Positions 1-10,615 of a stretch of DNA of 64,000 bases are shown here, in pieces. The position numbers were made by a program, and so were the translations under genes. Under the pieces are notes generated by a model, which saw only the letters and a program-made list of their open reading frames with translations, made no database searches and was not told the DNA's origin. The stretch is from Bradysia coprophila (Eukaryota; Arthropoda; Insecta; Diptera; Sciaridae). Each line of letters opens with the position of its first letter. Position 1 is the first letter of the stretch. Location: the NCBI RefSeq assembly GCF_014529535.1, contig NW_023503496.1, forward strand, positions 1,302,001-1,366,000, in the 5' to 3' direction.

Positions 1-150
1 GTTAGTTACTGTGGTTGTATTGCGCGCACGATGTGTTGCCGAACACGCAATGTAACATCTAGTATAGGCAATCTCACATCAAGTGCGCAAAACAGTTCCA
101 TTTACAAACTAGTTAACAAAATCGCTATTTCGTTTTGCAGGTACGTTTTT
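1..150. repeat. Palindromic short repeat, GTGCGCAAAAC family, copy 1
   Basis: The segment contains a GCGCACGATGTG arm and, further on, CTCACATCAAGTGCGCAAAAC. A better preserved copy lies at 53743-53880, where GTAGTAAATGGG and CCCATTTACTAC form the outer arms. The right flanks of both copies (a GCTATTT-containing stretch) also match. This copy is more diverged and may be cut by the window edge. Confidence 0.55.
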
Positions 151-2057
151 ACTGACGAATAAGCAAGAAAAGTCCTAATTTTGTGCACAATGAGCGGACA
201 CAAGTAACTGAATCTGGCTTCAAGCCTCGGATCATTCTCTCCGATTTCGAACGTGAATAAGCCTCACTTAATTCACTTAAATCTCATTAGAGATTGCTCA
301 GCTCTGGCCTGTTCAGGTGGCTAAGTTACTCATATTTAACGATTCGTTCGAAATACCACAACTCCACAATGATCTTTCCTAAGTTTAACTTGACGTTTAC
401 TGTCAATGAGGGTACCCAATTGCCGTATCATATTCGATCGGCTGAACAAATTTTCTAACAAGTCCAAGCAAAGTGATAATCAATTGAAGTGGATATTTCC
501 ACGTTTTTATATGAAGAGGTTGCGTCGATCGCTGAACTGTAATTATCGGACAAAATTGTAGCGCGATTTCAGTTCAAGTAAAATTTCGTCCTGAAATGTA
601 GTTGGAGTTACCGATAGCCGCCATGTTCTTCTGCGATACGGCCCCATTGCATAATAGTGATCAGCGTAACCTCCTCATACACAACCTTGGATATTTCAAT
701 AAACAGCCGAAAGTTATGCTTGTGTCTGTCTATGTGTACAGAGTGATAATAAGGTGCCATTCGCAAATCTGCCAAGGCAAAATAACTTACATCGCATTGC
801 TTAAGTGCTTTGGAGAGCTTTCGAAAGCTTTATGCTTCTTTTGGATTCCATTGGAAAAGTGGATGATTTTCAAGGAACTCTTCTCTCTCGAAAGCTCTGC
901 AAATGCATAGACAAAAATGCGATATACCATTCTGGCTCAGCAGGCAAAAATTACACACGAAAGTAAGTACAAAGGAAAAGCTTCTGAAAAAGCATTGCTT
1001 CATTTTCGATGTTTTGCATACGTATGTGGAGTGGGGTGAAGATCCTCATTTCCAATGTTTATTATGTGTGTGTGTGTAATTGGTCCCTAACTGGTCCCTC
1101 AAGTTATGCTATTTGGTATACTTGACTATAATGTGTGTCTAAACTAATGGAGTCATTACTCTTAACACGCCATATCATTCGTCGACCGAAAAGAAACTTT
1201 GAAAAACATTTTTTGTTTAACCCATTGAATGTGCAATAACATTTCTGCAATTTATCGTGACACACAAAAATGATAATCCGAACAACCACAACAACAACGG
1301 GAAAAAATGTGTTTCACTTTCAATTTCGGTTAATAAAGATGTTTTATTGAACCGATTTCGCACTGACGAAAAAAAACGTTTACCAATTGGAAAATGAACA
1401 GAGGAAATTATTCATCGTAAAGCCTTCGTTAAACCGTTACTGATTTCGCGTAATATACCACTCGTGGTGTGCATACAATTAACTTACCATATTGAGTAAA
1501 TTTCACTTTATGGATTCGAAAAAAATAAATAATTTTTGAACAAAAGTTATGAGCGATACGGTTTGATCGGCTAAAGTCCGAAATGTTTTGCCATACAAAA
1601 AAAAAAAATTTAAAAATAATTCGAAGAGAGAGAGAACAAAACAATTTTTTATATCATAAACACCATCGACTGTAACGGCACAGCGTCACAATTTATCGAA
1701 ATATTTTATTATTATTACAGCAAAATGTAGTGTATCTCATCTCATGGATAGGTTACATTTATTTCGTTTTAATGTTCCGCGAACAAATTAATTTTCATCT
1801 AAGACATTTGTATACCGCAGCAAACAAAACTGTACTAACATTTCGACGCTGTACATAATATATTTCTTGTCTCAATGGAAAATAAAAAATTGATTAAATT
1901 CGTCAAAACGTACTGTACATACTCTACACCTTTTTTTTGCTATACACACAGTCGGTCTTATGTGATCGGTGCCGGATTATCGTTTTCAATGGACTGTGAG
2001 CACACCGAAATCTGTAGACCCATTTTCTATGAAAATCAATGAATAGAGTGAGTGTAA
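151..2057. other. Intergenic sequence without a supported gene
   Basis: AT-rich DNA with homopolymer runs and a short TG run near 1062-1078. The reading frames present are short and have no recognisable protein signature. The stretch at about 800-880 is a dispersed repeat also found in intron 1 of the thyroglobulin gene. Confidence 0.5.
800..880 (+). repeat. Dispersed repeat shared with 6015-6085
   Basis: About 70 bases match 6015-6085 closely. Both copies contain GTGCTTTGGA, then TTTCGAAAGCTTT, then TTGGATTCCATTGGAAAAGT. The second copy is inside intron 1 of the thyroglobulin-domain gene, so this is a mobile or duplicated fragment, not an exon. Confidence 0.6.
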
Positions 2058-2209
2058 CAGTCTCCGGACATGTACTCAAAATCTTGCATCTCTTTTATAT
2101 TAAGTTTTTAATGCGCTGTAGTGCAGACCTAGTGTTATTTCATTGATAAACGTTTTTATGAATGAAAGAATAATAAGTATCTGACTACTAGTTACATGTC
2201 CGAAGACTG
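2058..2209. mobile_element. MITE-like foldback, CCAGTC..GGACATGTA family, copy 1
   Basis: Terminal inverted repeats of about 20 bp: CAGTCTCCGGACATGTA on the left and the complement of CATGTCCGAAGACTG on the right, 152 bp overall. A second member with the same terminal motif is at 14095-14208. No coding capacity. Confidence 0.6.
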
Positions 2210-2245
2210 GTGGCGCTACCCTACGAAGTTGTGAACAGAAACCAC

Positions 2246-2404
2246 AGAGATGCTAATATAACGACTGGGACGTCGTTATATATGTCTGATGACACCTGGT
2301 TTTCTGAGATAGAATTCAATTCATTTTCTCTCGACCAAATTCAAAATCATTCGACATATTCCTTCTATCCGTCGAGACAACCCAGTCGTTATATTAGCGT
2401 CTCT
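2246..2404. mobile_element. Foldback element with 24-bp inverted repeats
   Basis: Positions 2246-2269 and 2381-2404 are inverted repeats with one mismatch; the core is CTAATATAACGACTGGG. The 159-bp unit has no coding capacity. A reading frame that crosses it (2210-2506) reflects the palindrome and is not a gene. Confidence 0.6.
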
Positions 2405-2494
2405 CTAACAGAAACAGTCTCCAAAAAAAAACATCAAATGAGAAGATTCTTTCTGGGACTAAGCTCTAACGGCAGATACCTAAATGCAGAAAAG

Positions 2495-2680
2495 GGTCAT
2501 GTCTAATTAGCGAATTATAAGAAAGATGGAATTTCATTGATTTAAATTCGAAACATAGTTTGACGATGTTCACATAGATTTATTGACACTTCAGATGAAA
2601 AAACACCGTCAGCCTATTCGGAATGAACTTTCATTTTTCTTATAATTCACTAAATCAACACGTACCGTTTCTTAGCTATT
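2495..2680. mobile_element. MITE, ACGTGTCA..CGAATTATAAG family, copy 1
   Basis: The left arm contains AGCGAATTATAAGAAAGATG and the right arm contains CATTTTTCTTATAATTCACT, with a degenerate ACGTGTC-like outer part. Two further copies lie at 15143-15330 and 17196-17401 with the same inner and outer terminal motifs, which defines a family. Confidence 0.65.
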
Positions 2681-3142
2681 CGTTTGGAGTTGGGTGTGAA
2701 AATTGAAATTTGGACTCACTTTGCATGCGGTGTACATTAGGCCAAGAATCATAAAGAAACAATAGTTAGTACGGTCGAAAAGGCTAAGTTGCCAATTGAG
2801 TTGTTTGTGAAATTGAAAACACTTTCCACTTTGAAAGCACAAAAAAACGTTTCAACTTTTAACTTGAATGGAAAATTTCCATTGGAAACTGAAGCTCGAA
2901 TCAAGTATTTCTGCGCCCTCAGCAATCGCCCATTTTGCCCGTTAGTCAGCCGGCACCGCAGTAGATACAATGTACATAATAATATGTTACCACTTGAATC
3001 GAACATTTCTTAATAGCTGTTCGATGATAGAGAATAAAATTGAAGAATAATTTATCGATAAACAAAAGTACCTTTTTATTGAGGTGAAGAGCGAAATATT
3101 GCGATAAGAAACAACTTTTTTCTTCTTCCATTCGTTTGGTGT
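2681..3142. other. Intergenic sequence, nothing recognised
   Basis: AT-rich DNA between two mobile elements. No protein signature, array or long inverted repeat was seen. Confidence 0.45.
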
Positions 3143-3567
3143 GTCTTGAATAGATGTGTGCACCGCCGATTTTACGCCGGCGCGCCGCCGATTTTTTGCT
3201 AAATTTTCGGCGCGCCGCCGCCGAAAAATAATAGCTCACGCCGCCGCCGCCGCCGATTGTATTTTCGTCGCGCCGAAATTTTGTACGTGTACTGCTTTCA
3301 ACCATTTTAATGGGCGGTAATATAAAGTTAAATTGAAATATCTATACAAAAGTGTGTGCTTGAGTACAAGGTTTGAGCAAATGTTTATCTCTCTTAATTT
3401 ATAAGTCAGGTTTCTTTATGCTGCTCAGCTAATACACTTATTACTTATAAATTTAAGTTTATCTAAATCTCTTACTTGCAAAAACCTTCTACTACGAACT
3501 CACTCCTACATAAAAGATGGACTAAAGACAACGGGAACGGTTATTGCATAAATCGAAAGATAATAGT

Positions 3568-4256
3568 AGTGAGTTTGCGTAAATGACATATAAATTATAA
3601 GTTGGAAATAACAAACCTGCAGAACATCTAGTATGATGATGTGACTTAAAATTTCCAACTTGTAAGTTGACTTATAGCTTATAGGTTATGAAGGATGGCT
3701 TACACGGTTTATCTTGCAAAAAAGCGGACGATGGATTCCAGGACATGATGAAGTTAATAAAATCTTTTCTCATGCTCAATCTGTTACAACCTCCGGGCAT
3801 TTCTAGAGATGACGGTAAAAGACCGGACGTTGGGATTTTGTGCGATGTAACCATTAGATTAATTAGATAAATCAATCATCCAAAAAATCTGGATCAATTG
3901 CAGATAATGCTGAAAGATTCAAGCATAATCATTACATACGTTTAAAAGAAAAATTTTTATTTACACCTATTGCTTTTGAATCACTAGGTTGCATGGGTCC
4001 CGAAACAAGTACATTAATTAAGAAATTTTGTTCATTAATGAGAAAAGCTTCTGGCGAACAACGCTCCATGGATTACCAAATACAAAAGATTTCTATTGCA
4101 ATTCAACGGAGAAACGCTAGTTGCATTTTGTGGACTTTGGGGCGTAACAGAGTTGATGATTTTTATTTATTGTAAATACTTGTTTTTGAAAAGATCGTTT
4201 TTTACTGGTTGCGCTTTGCAGCCTTCTCGCTTATATGTCATTTACGCAAACTCACT
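3568..4256. mobile_element. Nested segment with 24-bp perfect inverted repeats
   Basis: Positions 3568-3591 and 4233-4256 are perfect 24-bp inverted repeats (core GTTTGCGTAAATGACATAT). The segment encloses the LINE reverse-transcriptase remnant. It sits inside the 3151-4763 hAT-like element, so it is either a later insertion or an internal module. No clear flanking target duplication was found. Confidence 0.6.
3688..4175 (+). pseudogene. LINE reverse-transcriptase C-terminal remnant
   Basis: Two blocks in different frames read like the C-terminal region of a non-LTR retrotransposon polymerase. The first (3688-3860) contains GLHGLSCKK and GISRDDGKRPD. The second (about 3912-4175) contains FKHNHYIRLKEKFLFTPIAF, then MGPETSTLIKK and ISIAIQRRNASCILWTLG, and ends in TAA. 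These are known signatures of the region after the RT domain in LINE proteins. The frame change between blocks and the missing RT core mark it as a 5'-truncated, broken copy. The second block is repeated on the minus strand at 29459-29685. Confidence 0.7.
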
Positions 4257-4365
4257 AATCATTCGTGGATTCATTAAATCAGATGTTTTTAAAATAAAAG
4301 GTCAGTGATTGTACATTCAAAATATAAATGGTGAGATATGTCTCGGTTGATTCCCCTTGTATAAC

Positions 4366-4527
4366 CGTGGATTTACATAGCAACGTAAAAGTGACAGATG
4401 CAATATTTTTTAAATACTGCAACCCGAAATTTCATTCATAAAATTAAAATTATGAATGAAATTTCGAGTTGCCGTATGAGAAAATTTTTGCATCTGTCAC
4501 TTTTACGTTGCTATGTAAATCCACAGT
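4366..4527. mobile_element. Near-complete palindrome MITE
   Basis: The arms match for about 38 bases (core GATTTACATAGCAACGTAAA), and an inner palindrome around GAATGAAATTTCG continues towards the centre. The whole 160-bp unit could fold as one hairpin. It lies within the larger 3151-4763 element. Confidence 0.7.
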
Positions 4528-4771
4528 AAGTTGTTGATACTTCAGATCGCAAGATAGTAAGAATTCAGTGTTCGTAAAAAGGATTGCGCACGCTTTTTCA
4601 AATGTTTTTGCATTATTTTCGAAAATTTAGATTTTTTGTAAATTTATCGGCGCGCCGATCGGCGCACCGCCGCCGACTATAAATTTCTCTCGGCGCGCCA
4701 CCGCCGATCCCTTACCAGTCGGCGCACCGCCGCCGATTATTTTAAGATCGGCGCACACCTCTAGTCTTGAA

Positions 4772-5635
4772 TTTGAATTCATTTTGGAAATTAGAACATT
4801 CGGAAGAGAAAAAATTATTTTTTTCTTGAAAATATTATCGAAAAAAATTTGAATAAAGTCGACCAGTTAGCATTTTGTCAATAAACAACTGGCAATAAAA
4901 TCGTAAAATATGATCAACTGACAGTGGCAGAGTGGTGATTTTATTGAAAAATGAGATATGAAAATTGAAAACAGACATCAAGAAACTTGTCATCACAACG
5001 AATTTTCTCTCTAAGTAAAGAAAATTAAGTCCAAAAATTCAGGCCCATAACCTGAGTTCAAGCACACAATCTTAAAAAGTCCTCTGTTCGTCATTTGAAA
5101 TGGATGGAAATTGTTGGTATAGTTGTGTGGTATCAGAGCTGTGTGTCCCTAAAGGTGTCCCAGAGGTGCCATAAATGACCATTCACAAAACGTAAGTTTC
5201 ACTGCTACATCAAATGACAAATTAGCTTGACCAAAACAAAGTTATCAAATTTCGTCGAAAGAAAAACAGTTTTATCAGGGAATTTGGTTTGGAAATGATT
5301 AGGTAAAATTTACGACTTTCACACGTAGGTACAATAAAAGTAGAGAGAGTGAGATGGATAGAGAGATCGTTTGAGTCACTAAGGAAGATTTTCATTAATT
5401 GATTAATTCCTTTGTCAATGTCCTACTCAAACAACAAAGTCAATGGACATAAAAGCTACTGGACTGTTGCCGGTCTAAAGAAGTTCCAAACTTTTCTGAA
5501 AACAATGGAAAATTGGATGGAACGGAACAGCGCCTCTAATTGAACTTCATCAATGTCGCATTAAACAACTGTCTTACTCATGTAAAAACCGTTTCCAATC
5601 TAATCAATCGCGATAAGTTGATAAAAAACAAACAA
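4772..5635. other. Upstream region of the thyroglobulin-domain gene
   Basis: No coding signature. It contains a short GA-rich stretch (AGAGAGAGTGAGATGGATAG) near 5342. Regulatory sites other than the candidate initiator below could not be assigned. Confidence 0.4.
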
Positions 5636-5645
5636 TCAGTCGGAA
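5610..5645 (+). promoter_or_regulatory. Candidate core promoter of the thyroglobulin gene
   Basis: The arthropod initiator consensus TCAGTC occurs at 5637-5642, with a TATA-like GATAAAAAAC about 20-25 bases upstream. This would give a 5' leader of about 115 bases before the ATG at 5756. The call rests on consensus matching alone. Confidence 0.35.
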
Positions 5646-5755
5646 GTGTTCCAACACCAATGCGTGTACAACACCCGTAAACACAACGAACAAATTAATC
5701 GTTTAATCGCCTTATTTGATTACAACGAAAATCCAGTAATTTAGTCAATTGAAGC

Positions 5756-7965
5756 ATGTATCATCAAAAAGTGTTGCTTTGCCTTGTGGCCCTAACAACC
5801 GTTTTTGTGTCCGTTGTCTGTGCCAAGGGAAATTGTACATTGGTCGACTGTTTATCCACTTTGAATCAAAGTGCTTGTGCAGCGAATGGTAAATTTCTGG
5901 AGATTGATACAACAATCAGTTGTTGTCCGAGATGCCGACGAGGAGTGGGTAAGTAGCTGTGTGGTATTTCGCTGTCGTTGTTGCTTTAGTATTAAGTCAA
6001 ACCATCCTATCGCGTTGTCTGAGTGCTTTGGATAGTTTTCGAAAGCTTTGTACTTGTTTTGGATTCCATTGGAAAAGTGGATTACAAAATAAGCTTAAAG
6101 CTGACGAAAGATTTTCAAAAGCAAAGACACAAATGTGACAAGATCGATAGCATGACCTCTCTATTACTCTTTATGAAGCACAGTGTTGCACACTGTCTTT
6201 GGTCTTCGTTGTACATCATAGCAATAGGCGACTAAATTCCTATTGTCACTACAGATTTGAATGTCAAAGGGTGCAACGAAATAGTCTCCTGTTCACCTGG
6301 TCTGCAATGCCTAAATGGAACATGCATACTGGATAAAAGTAACTGAAATGTTTGTCTTTGACCTTTTTTTCTTGAATAATTTGCTTCTCGCCCAGGCACA
6401 TGCTCTTACACGTATCATTTACAACATCTACAACAATTGCCACAATGTGAAAATGATGGAACTTTTGCTGCTAAGCAATGCCGAGGTGACAAGGTGCTGG
6501 GACGGTTAGTTAGTAGAATAGGAAGGGTTTGACGGCCCATTTTCGAGAAGCAAAATTTTTGTTAATTCTCGAAATTGAATGAAAATCCATCCGTCGCATG
6601 AATTCTTCGAGAATTTTCAACAAATTTGCTTCTCGAAAATTGGCTCCTTGAAGTGGTCTGGTCGATTCGAAGGATTTTATGACATTTACTTGAAACTCTT
6701 CCTATGGTCTTAGATGTTTTTGCTACAGCGATGACGGAAAACGGATATTCGGATTGGATTGGCACAGTAACTCTGATAGCATGACCTGCGGTAGATTAAT
6801 TTTTTTGTTTTTCATTTCACTTCAAACCGACAAGATTACAGTCAATTCCACAAAAACTAGCTTGCAGTCGTCATCGCTACCAATTGGAATCGGACGGCAA
6901 AATATCGACACTGCACTGTACGCGTAACGGTAACTATGAACCGTTGCAATGTGATTCGGGTATTTGCTGGTGTGCCGAAGAGAAGACCGGTCGAATAGTC
7001 GATGGAACGAGGGCTGTTCCTCAAACTTTGTGGACCCAGTTGCCATGTTGTAAGCATATTAGTGTCCTATTTGCCTGAATGGTAGGTTGTCTAATGTTTC
7101 CTTTCAAGACAATGCAACCGAATTGGGAACGGAATACCTTCGACAATGTGAAAGCATTGCGTATGCACAGAATGTTTTACGGGAAAAACTGTCAAAGCAC
7201 GGAACAGTCAGTGTGTCGATCGTTAAAGCTCAATGCGATTTCGACGGCAGTTACGGCACATATTCGATAAGTAGCAACATGTAAGGAATTAGACCCGAAT
7301 GCCAAGATAAAGTGGTCTCATGAGTGTTTGATAGGAACGTTCGCTCTCAGACTATAGAAATTTGTTTTCTTAAATATTCTTCTCTGCCACTAAAAGATAC
7401 TTTGGCCAAAACGGCTTGCCTAGAGCTGAACGGGTCGACCTTTTTCGAAGCCTTGCGAATGACTCAAGCAACATTTTCTAAGTCCGAAAATCAATAAATT
7501 TTCCGGTCGGGTTTTTCGAGTTTCTAAGCGACCCGCTCAGCTCTAGCACCTGCTACACTTAGCCTAAATCATCCATTTCTATTTTAAACAGAGCATCTTG
7601 TATGTGGAGAGACGGTACAAGAATTGGTGCCTACGCAACAAACGCAAATCAGGTGTCCAAAATGAATTGCAGTAAGTCCAGTGAAATCATTCTCCAAATT
7701 TACCTCCCCAACGAATTTGTTTACCAACGATAAACGAGATGAGAAATCTTTATTTTCGATTTATACAGATTGCGCAAGAGATCAACTCCATTTCGAAGCA
7801 ATGTCAATGCAAATGCCGCTCGTTTGTGACGGATATGGTAACTACGAATCGATACAGACGTTAAATGGCGATCTGTTTTGCGTGGACAGAGATGGATTTA
7901 GTGTAACGAATTATTTAAGCGATATGCCCAGTTGTAGTGACCATTTGTATTATGAATACTTTTAG
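5756..7965 (+). CDS. Secreted thyroglobulin type-1 repeat protein
   Basis: Eight exons can be joined with every phase closing: 5756-5948, 6255-6338, 6396-6504, 6714-6790, 6861-7049, 7109-7280, 7592-7671 and 7769-7965 (1,101 bp, 366 aa). Residues 1-23 form a hydrophobic signal peptide. Thyroglobulin type-1 signatures follow: a CSYTYH..PQCENDGTF..KQC..CFCYSDDGKRIFG module (exons 3-4), a CSRHRYQLE..LHCTRNGNYEPLQC..CWCAEEKTG module (exon 5), and a degenerate one ending in the last exon (VCDGYGNYESIQ..GDLFCVD). An N-terminal cysteine-rich stretch (exons 1-2) precedes them. Such domains act outside the cell as cysteine-protease inhibitors or in matrix binding; the target here is unknown. The exon 5 acceptor (AACTAG) lacks a good pyrimidine tract but is the one that keeps frame. 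Introns 3 and 6 contain foldback elements. It could be a digestive, salivary or haemolymph protein; the sequence does not decide. Confidence 0.85.
6534..6645. mobile_element. Foldback MITE in intron 3 of the thyroglobulin gene
   Basis: Inverted arms of about 38 bases (core ATTTTCGAGAAGCAAA) separated by a short loop. It lies wholly between the exon 3 donor and the exon 4 acceptor. Confidence 0.65.
7420..7546. mobile_element. Foldback MITE in intron 6 of the thyroglobulin gene
   Basis: Ends CTAGAGCTGAACGGGTCG and CGACCCGCTCAGCTCTAG form inverted repeats with one mismatch over a 127-bp unit. The TAGAGCTG terminus resembles hAT ends, but no 8-bp target duplication is visible. Confidence 0.6.
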
Positions 7966-8009
7966 TGTGTATGGTTATGGGTAACGCCGTAACGTGTAAC
8001 GTACAACGA

Positions 8010-8015
8010 AATAAA
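8010..8015 (+). terminator. Poly(A) signal of the thyroglobulin gene
   Basis: AATAAA lies 45 bases after the TAG stop, a normal 3' UTR length for a compact insect gene. Confidence 0.6.
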
Positions 8016-8413
8016 ATTTTGTTTTGAGCTGAAGATGATGTGTAAGACTTTCCCTTTTGCAACAAAACAAAATTTCCCTGGTTTCAACTTGAGTAGTTTT
8101 CTTGCTGATTCACATTCAACAATCCAAACAAAAACTAAGTGCAGTTCTCCTTTGCTACATAACCGAAACACAATGTAGCACAAAGCCTATGTATCTTGCC
8201 TAACATGCAGGTGGATTTCATTGGTTGAAGCAATCCCGTGAGAAATTTCAACCAATCTCTAATGAAAGTCAAAGTCAATTTGAACCTGACGAACCTATTA
8301 CAAACAAGTGTTGTCTGTTACCGATAACGACTGCAGGATAAGCTCTGATTAGTGTAGCATTATATAGTAAAAGGCAGGTTCTACAAAATAAAGTAAAAGA
8401 TTTGAAATCTATT
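8016..8413. other. Intergenic sequence, nothing recognised
   Basis: AT-rich DNA between the thyroglobulin gene and the 17-bp minisatellite. No coding signature. Confidence 0.4.
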
Positions 8414-8812
8414 GAAGTACTTAGTACTTAGAAATACTTAGTACTTACAAGTACTTAGCACTTACAAGTACTTAGTACTTACAAGTACTTAGTACTTACA
8501 AGTACTTAGTACTTACAAGTACTTAGTACTTACAAGTACTTAGTACTTACAAGTACTTAGTACTTACAAGTACTTAGTACTTACAAGTACTTAGTACTTA
8601 CAAGTACTTAGTACTTACAAGTACTTAGTACTTACAAGTACTTAGTACTTACAAGTACTTAGTACTTACAAGTACTTAGTACTTACAAGTACTTAGTACT
8701 TACAAGTACTTAGTACTTACAAGTACTTAGTACTTACAAGTACTTAGTACTTACAAGTACTTAGTACTTACAAGTACTTAGTACTTACAAGTACTTAGTA
8801 CTAAGTACTTAT
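8414..8812. repeat. 17-bp minisatellite with a self-complementary unit
   Basis: About 23 tandem copies of AAGTACTTAGTACTTAC, almost identical through the middle with a few variants at the left end. Each unit contains AAGTACTTAGTACTT, an inverted repeat around one central base, so every unit can form a hairpin. The flanks also carry AAGTACT-like words, so the array probably grew from a local palindrome. Confidence 0.95.
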
Positions 8813-9980
8813 AATGAAGTACTAGATCCAATAGTAAAACTGCTGATATGTTTGTCTCCCAACAAAACGAGTTCATCAAAAACCTTCAGTCTCGTTTGTA
8901 ATTTATACAGCCGAAATGACGTCCGTTTTGTTCTTCAGATCGAATTAATGGCATACAATGTTGCGCTTATACAATGTAAATATTAAATAATTTTCGAAAC
9001 AAAACTTTTTTTTTACTCTTTCGGCTATAAAAATTCGCACACACACGATGATGTAATCAATGGAATAAATAAAAAATAAAATTGAATTTCTAAGATAATA
9101 TCCCGCCCACATTACAATCAAATTACGAACAGGTAGTCCAAAATATAATACGTGTTTCGATAAATGAAATGAAACGAATAAGATGGCAATTGAACGATAA
9201 TTTGTCACTTGAAACGGAAAAAAAATTTGACGAAAAAAACAACAACTCCGAAATCAATTGTTAATTTCTTGACTTTATAATGCCTTCAAAAGCAGTTAAA
9301 ATGCCACAGCACTTGTGTTTTCCGAAGACGAGAAAAATACACGCGAATTTAAACGCTTTTCGTCACGTACAATTTGATAATGGTTTCGCTTGACATTTTT
9401 TTTTATTTTATGAGAAACAATAAACACACAAGCTTGCAATGTTTACATGTTTCGACAACCAAGAAAAAGTGTTTGGTTTACCTTCAACCAACAGCCGTAA
9501 ATTCATTTTTTTTGGTGAATTATAAACAAAATGTTTGTGGAAGTTAAATCAACTTTGAAATTAATTAGGATGTGTATACGTACGAACAGTCAATTCAATC
9601 GATTGCTACATTTGATTGAAACTTTAAGAAGGTGTGACTGGTGTAATTGAGCAAATGGAGAATTGGTTGGACTGTCCAATTAAAAACATTTTTACAATCA
9701 AAGCATAGACACCAGTCAGGCTAACTAGAAATGACTGAAAGGTCCTTAAAAGACAATATGGCCTCACATACGACAAAATAGGGAAAGTAAATTGAAGCAG
9801 ACGATTAGTCTCGGTTCCACCTACATCCCCGTTAAGCTATAATGTCGCACACGAAATGCCTTTAATGCAGCTAAAATCTAAGTGGCTCGATCATGAGAGA
9901 AATTGAAAACATTGGAAAATTTGGTGTCTGAGTCTCACAAGATATAAAGACATCGTCTGTACTCAGTAGCAACTTATAGG
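8813..9980. other. Intergenic sequence without a supported gene
   Basis: AT-rich with poly(A/T) runs; no open frame with family signatures, no array and no clear element boundary. Confidence 0.4.
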
Positions 9981-10154
9981 ATGTCAATATGACGTATTAA
10001 ACGTCAAATAAAAATAAATATCCGAAGTAGTCACAAGGAAATTGATTTTTATTTAAATATATTTTCACTCTGATAGAATTATGACTAAAACGAATTTGGT
10101 GACTAATTCGTATATCTATTTTCGTTTGACGTTTAAAACGTCACTTTGACAGAT
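9981..10154. mobile_element. MITE-like foldback, 174 bp
   Basis: Long imperfect inverted arms: ATGTCAATATGACGTATTAA..GTCAAATAAAAATA on the left is complemented by TTTTCGTTTGACGTTTAAAA and GTCACTTTGACAGAT on the right. The outer motif ATAGGATGTCAA recurs at about 10191, just outside the right end. Confidence 0.6.
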
Positions 10155-10494
10155 GGAATAGACCGACTTTTCATACTCACAACAGTCTCATAGGATGTCA
10201 ACTTAGGAAAGTTTTCAAACTTTCACAAGCCACACACTAGTTCATCTATATTGTGTTGAAGTTGCTAAACAAAAAGATGAACCAATCATTCTTATGTTTG
10301 GTTAACATCGAATTCTGAACATTCATCACATCAACAACGAATCCGTGTCATTAGAAGTTGGAAATACGCGACGAAGCCAGCACTAGTAAGGAAAACTTGT
10401 TCAAAAAAAAACTTTTTTTTGGCACACGATGTGCATTGTCGGCCTACGGCCTCGAGTGATACTATCACTGTGATAGTCTATGCATCTAGTACTT

Positions 10495-10615
10495 AATTTT
10501 CCAACTTTTTTCCTGAGGAAAACACAACGTTTTTCGCTAAAACGCCTTCCGAAGTTTCAGCAGAGTGAGTGGAGAAAATCAACATTTTCTCACCAGTGTC
10601 GTGAAAAAATCACTT
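10495..10615 (+). repeat. Dispersed repeat, CCGAAGTTTCA family, copy 1
   Basis: Shares the ordered blocks CCAACTTTTTTCC, CTTCCGAAGTTTCA, GGAGAAAAT and ATTTTCTC with 12540-12650 and 27315-27420. The order is conserved while spacing drifts, as in an old transposon family. Confidence 0.6.

Larger units (their letters stand above)
3151..4763. mobile_element. Non-autonomous hAT-like element with GC-rich ends
   Basis: The element starts TAGATGTGTGCACCG and ends with the complement of TAGAGGTGTGCGCCG. It is flanked by a perfect 8-bp direct repeat GTCTTGAA (3143-3150 and 4764-4771), the target duplication length of hAT transposons. Both ends carry several hundred bases rich in CGCCGCCG and GGCGCGCC. 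There is no hAT transposase. Inside lie a nested 689-bp segment (3568-4256) with a decayed LINE reverse-transcriptase tail, and a separate foldback at 4366-4527. Length is 1,613 bp. Confidence 0.85.

Noticed and set aside
2946..3305. Glycine- and arginine-rich minus-strand frame
   Set aside because: Its composition comes from the GC-rich terminal repeat of the hAT-like element at 3151.
8414..8812. CRISPR-like array
   Set aside because: Units are contiguous with no spacers and the context is eukaryotic; it is a minisatellite.
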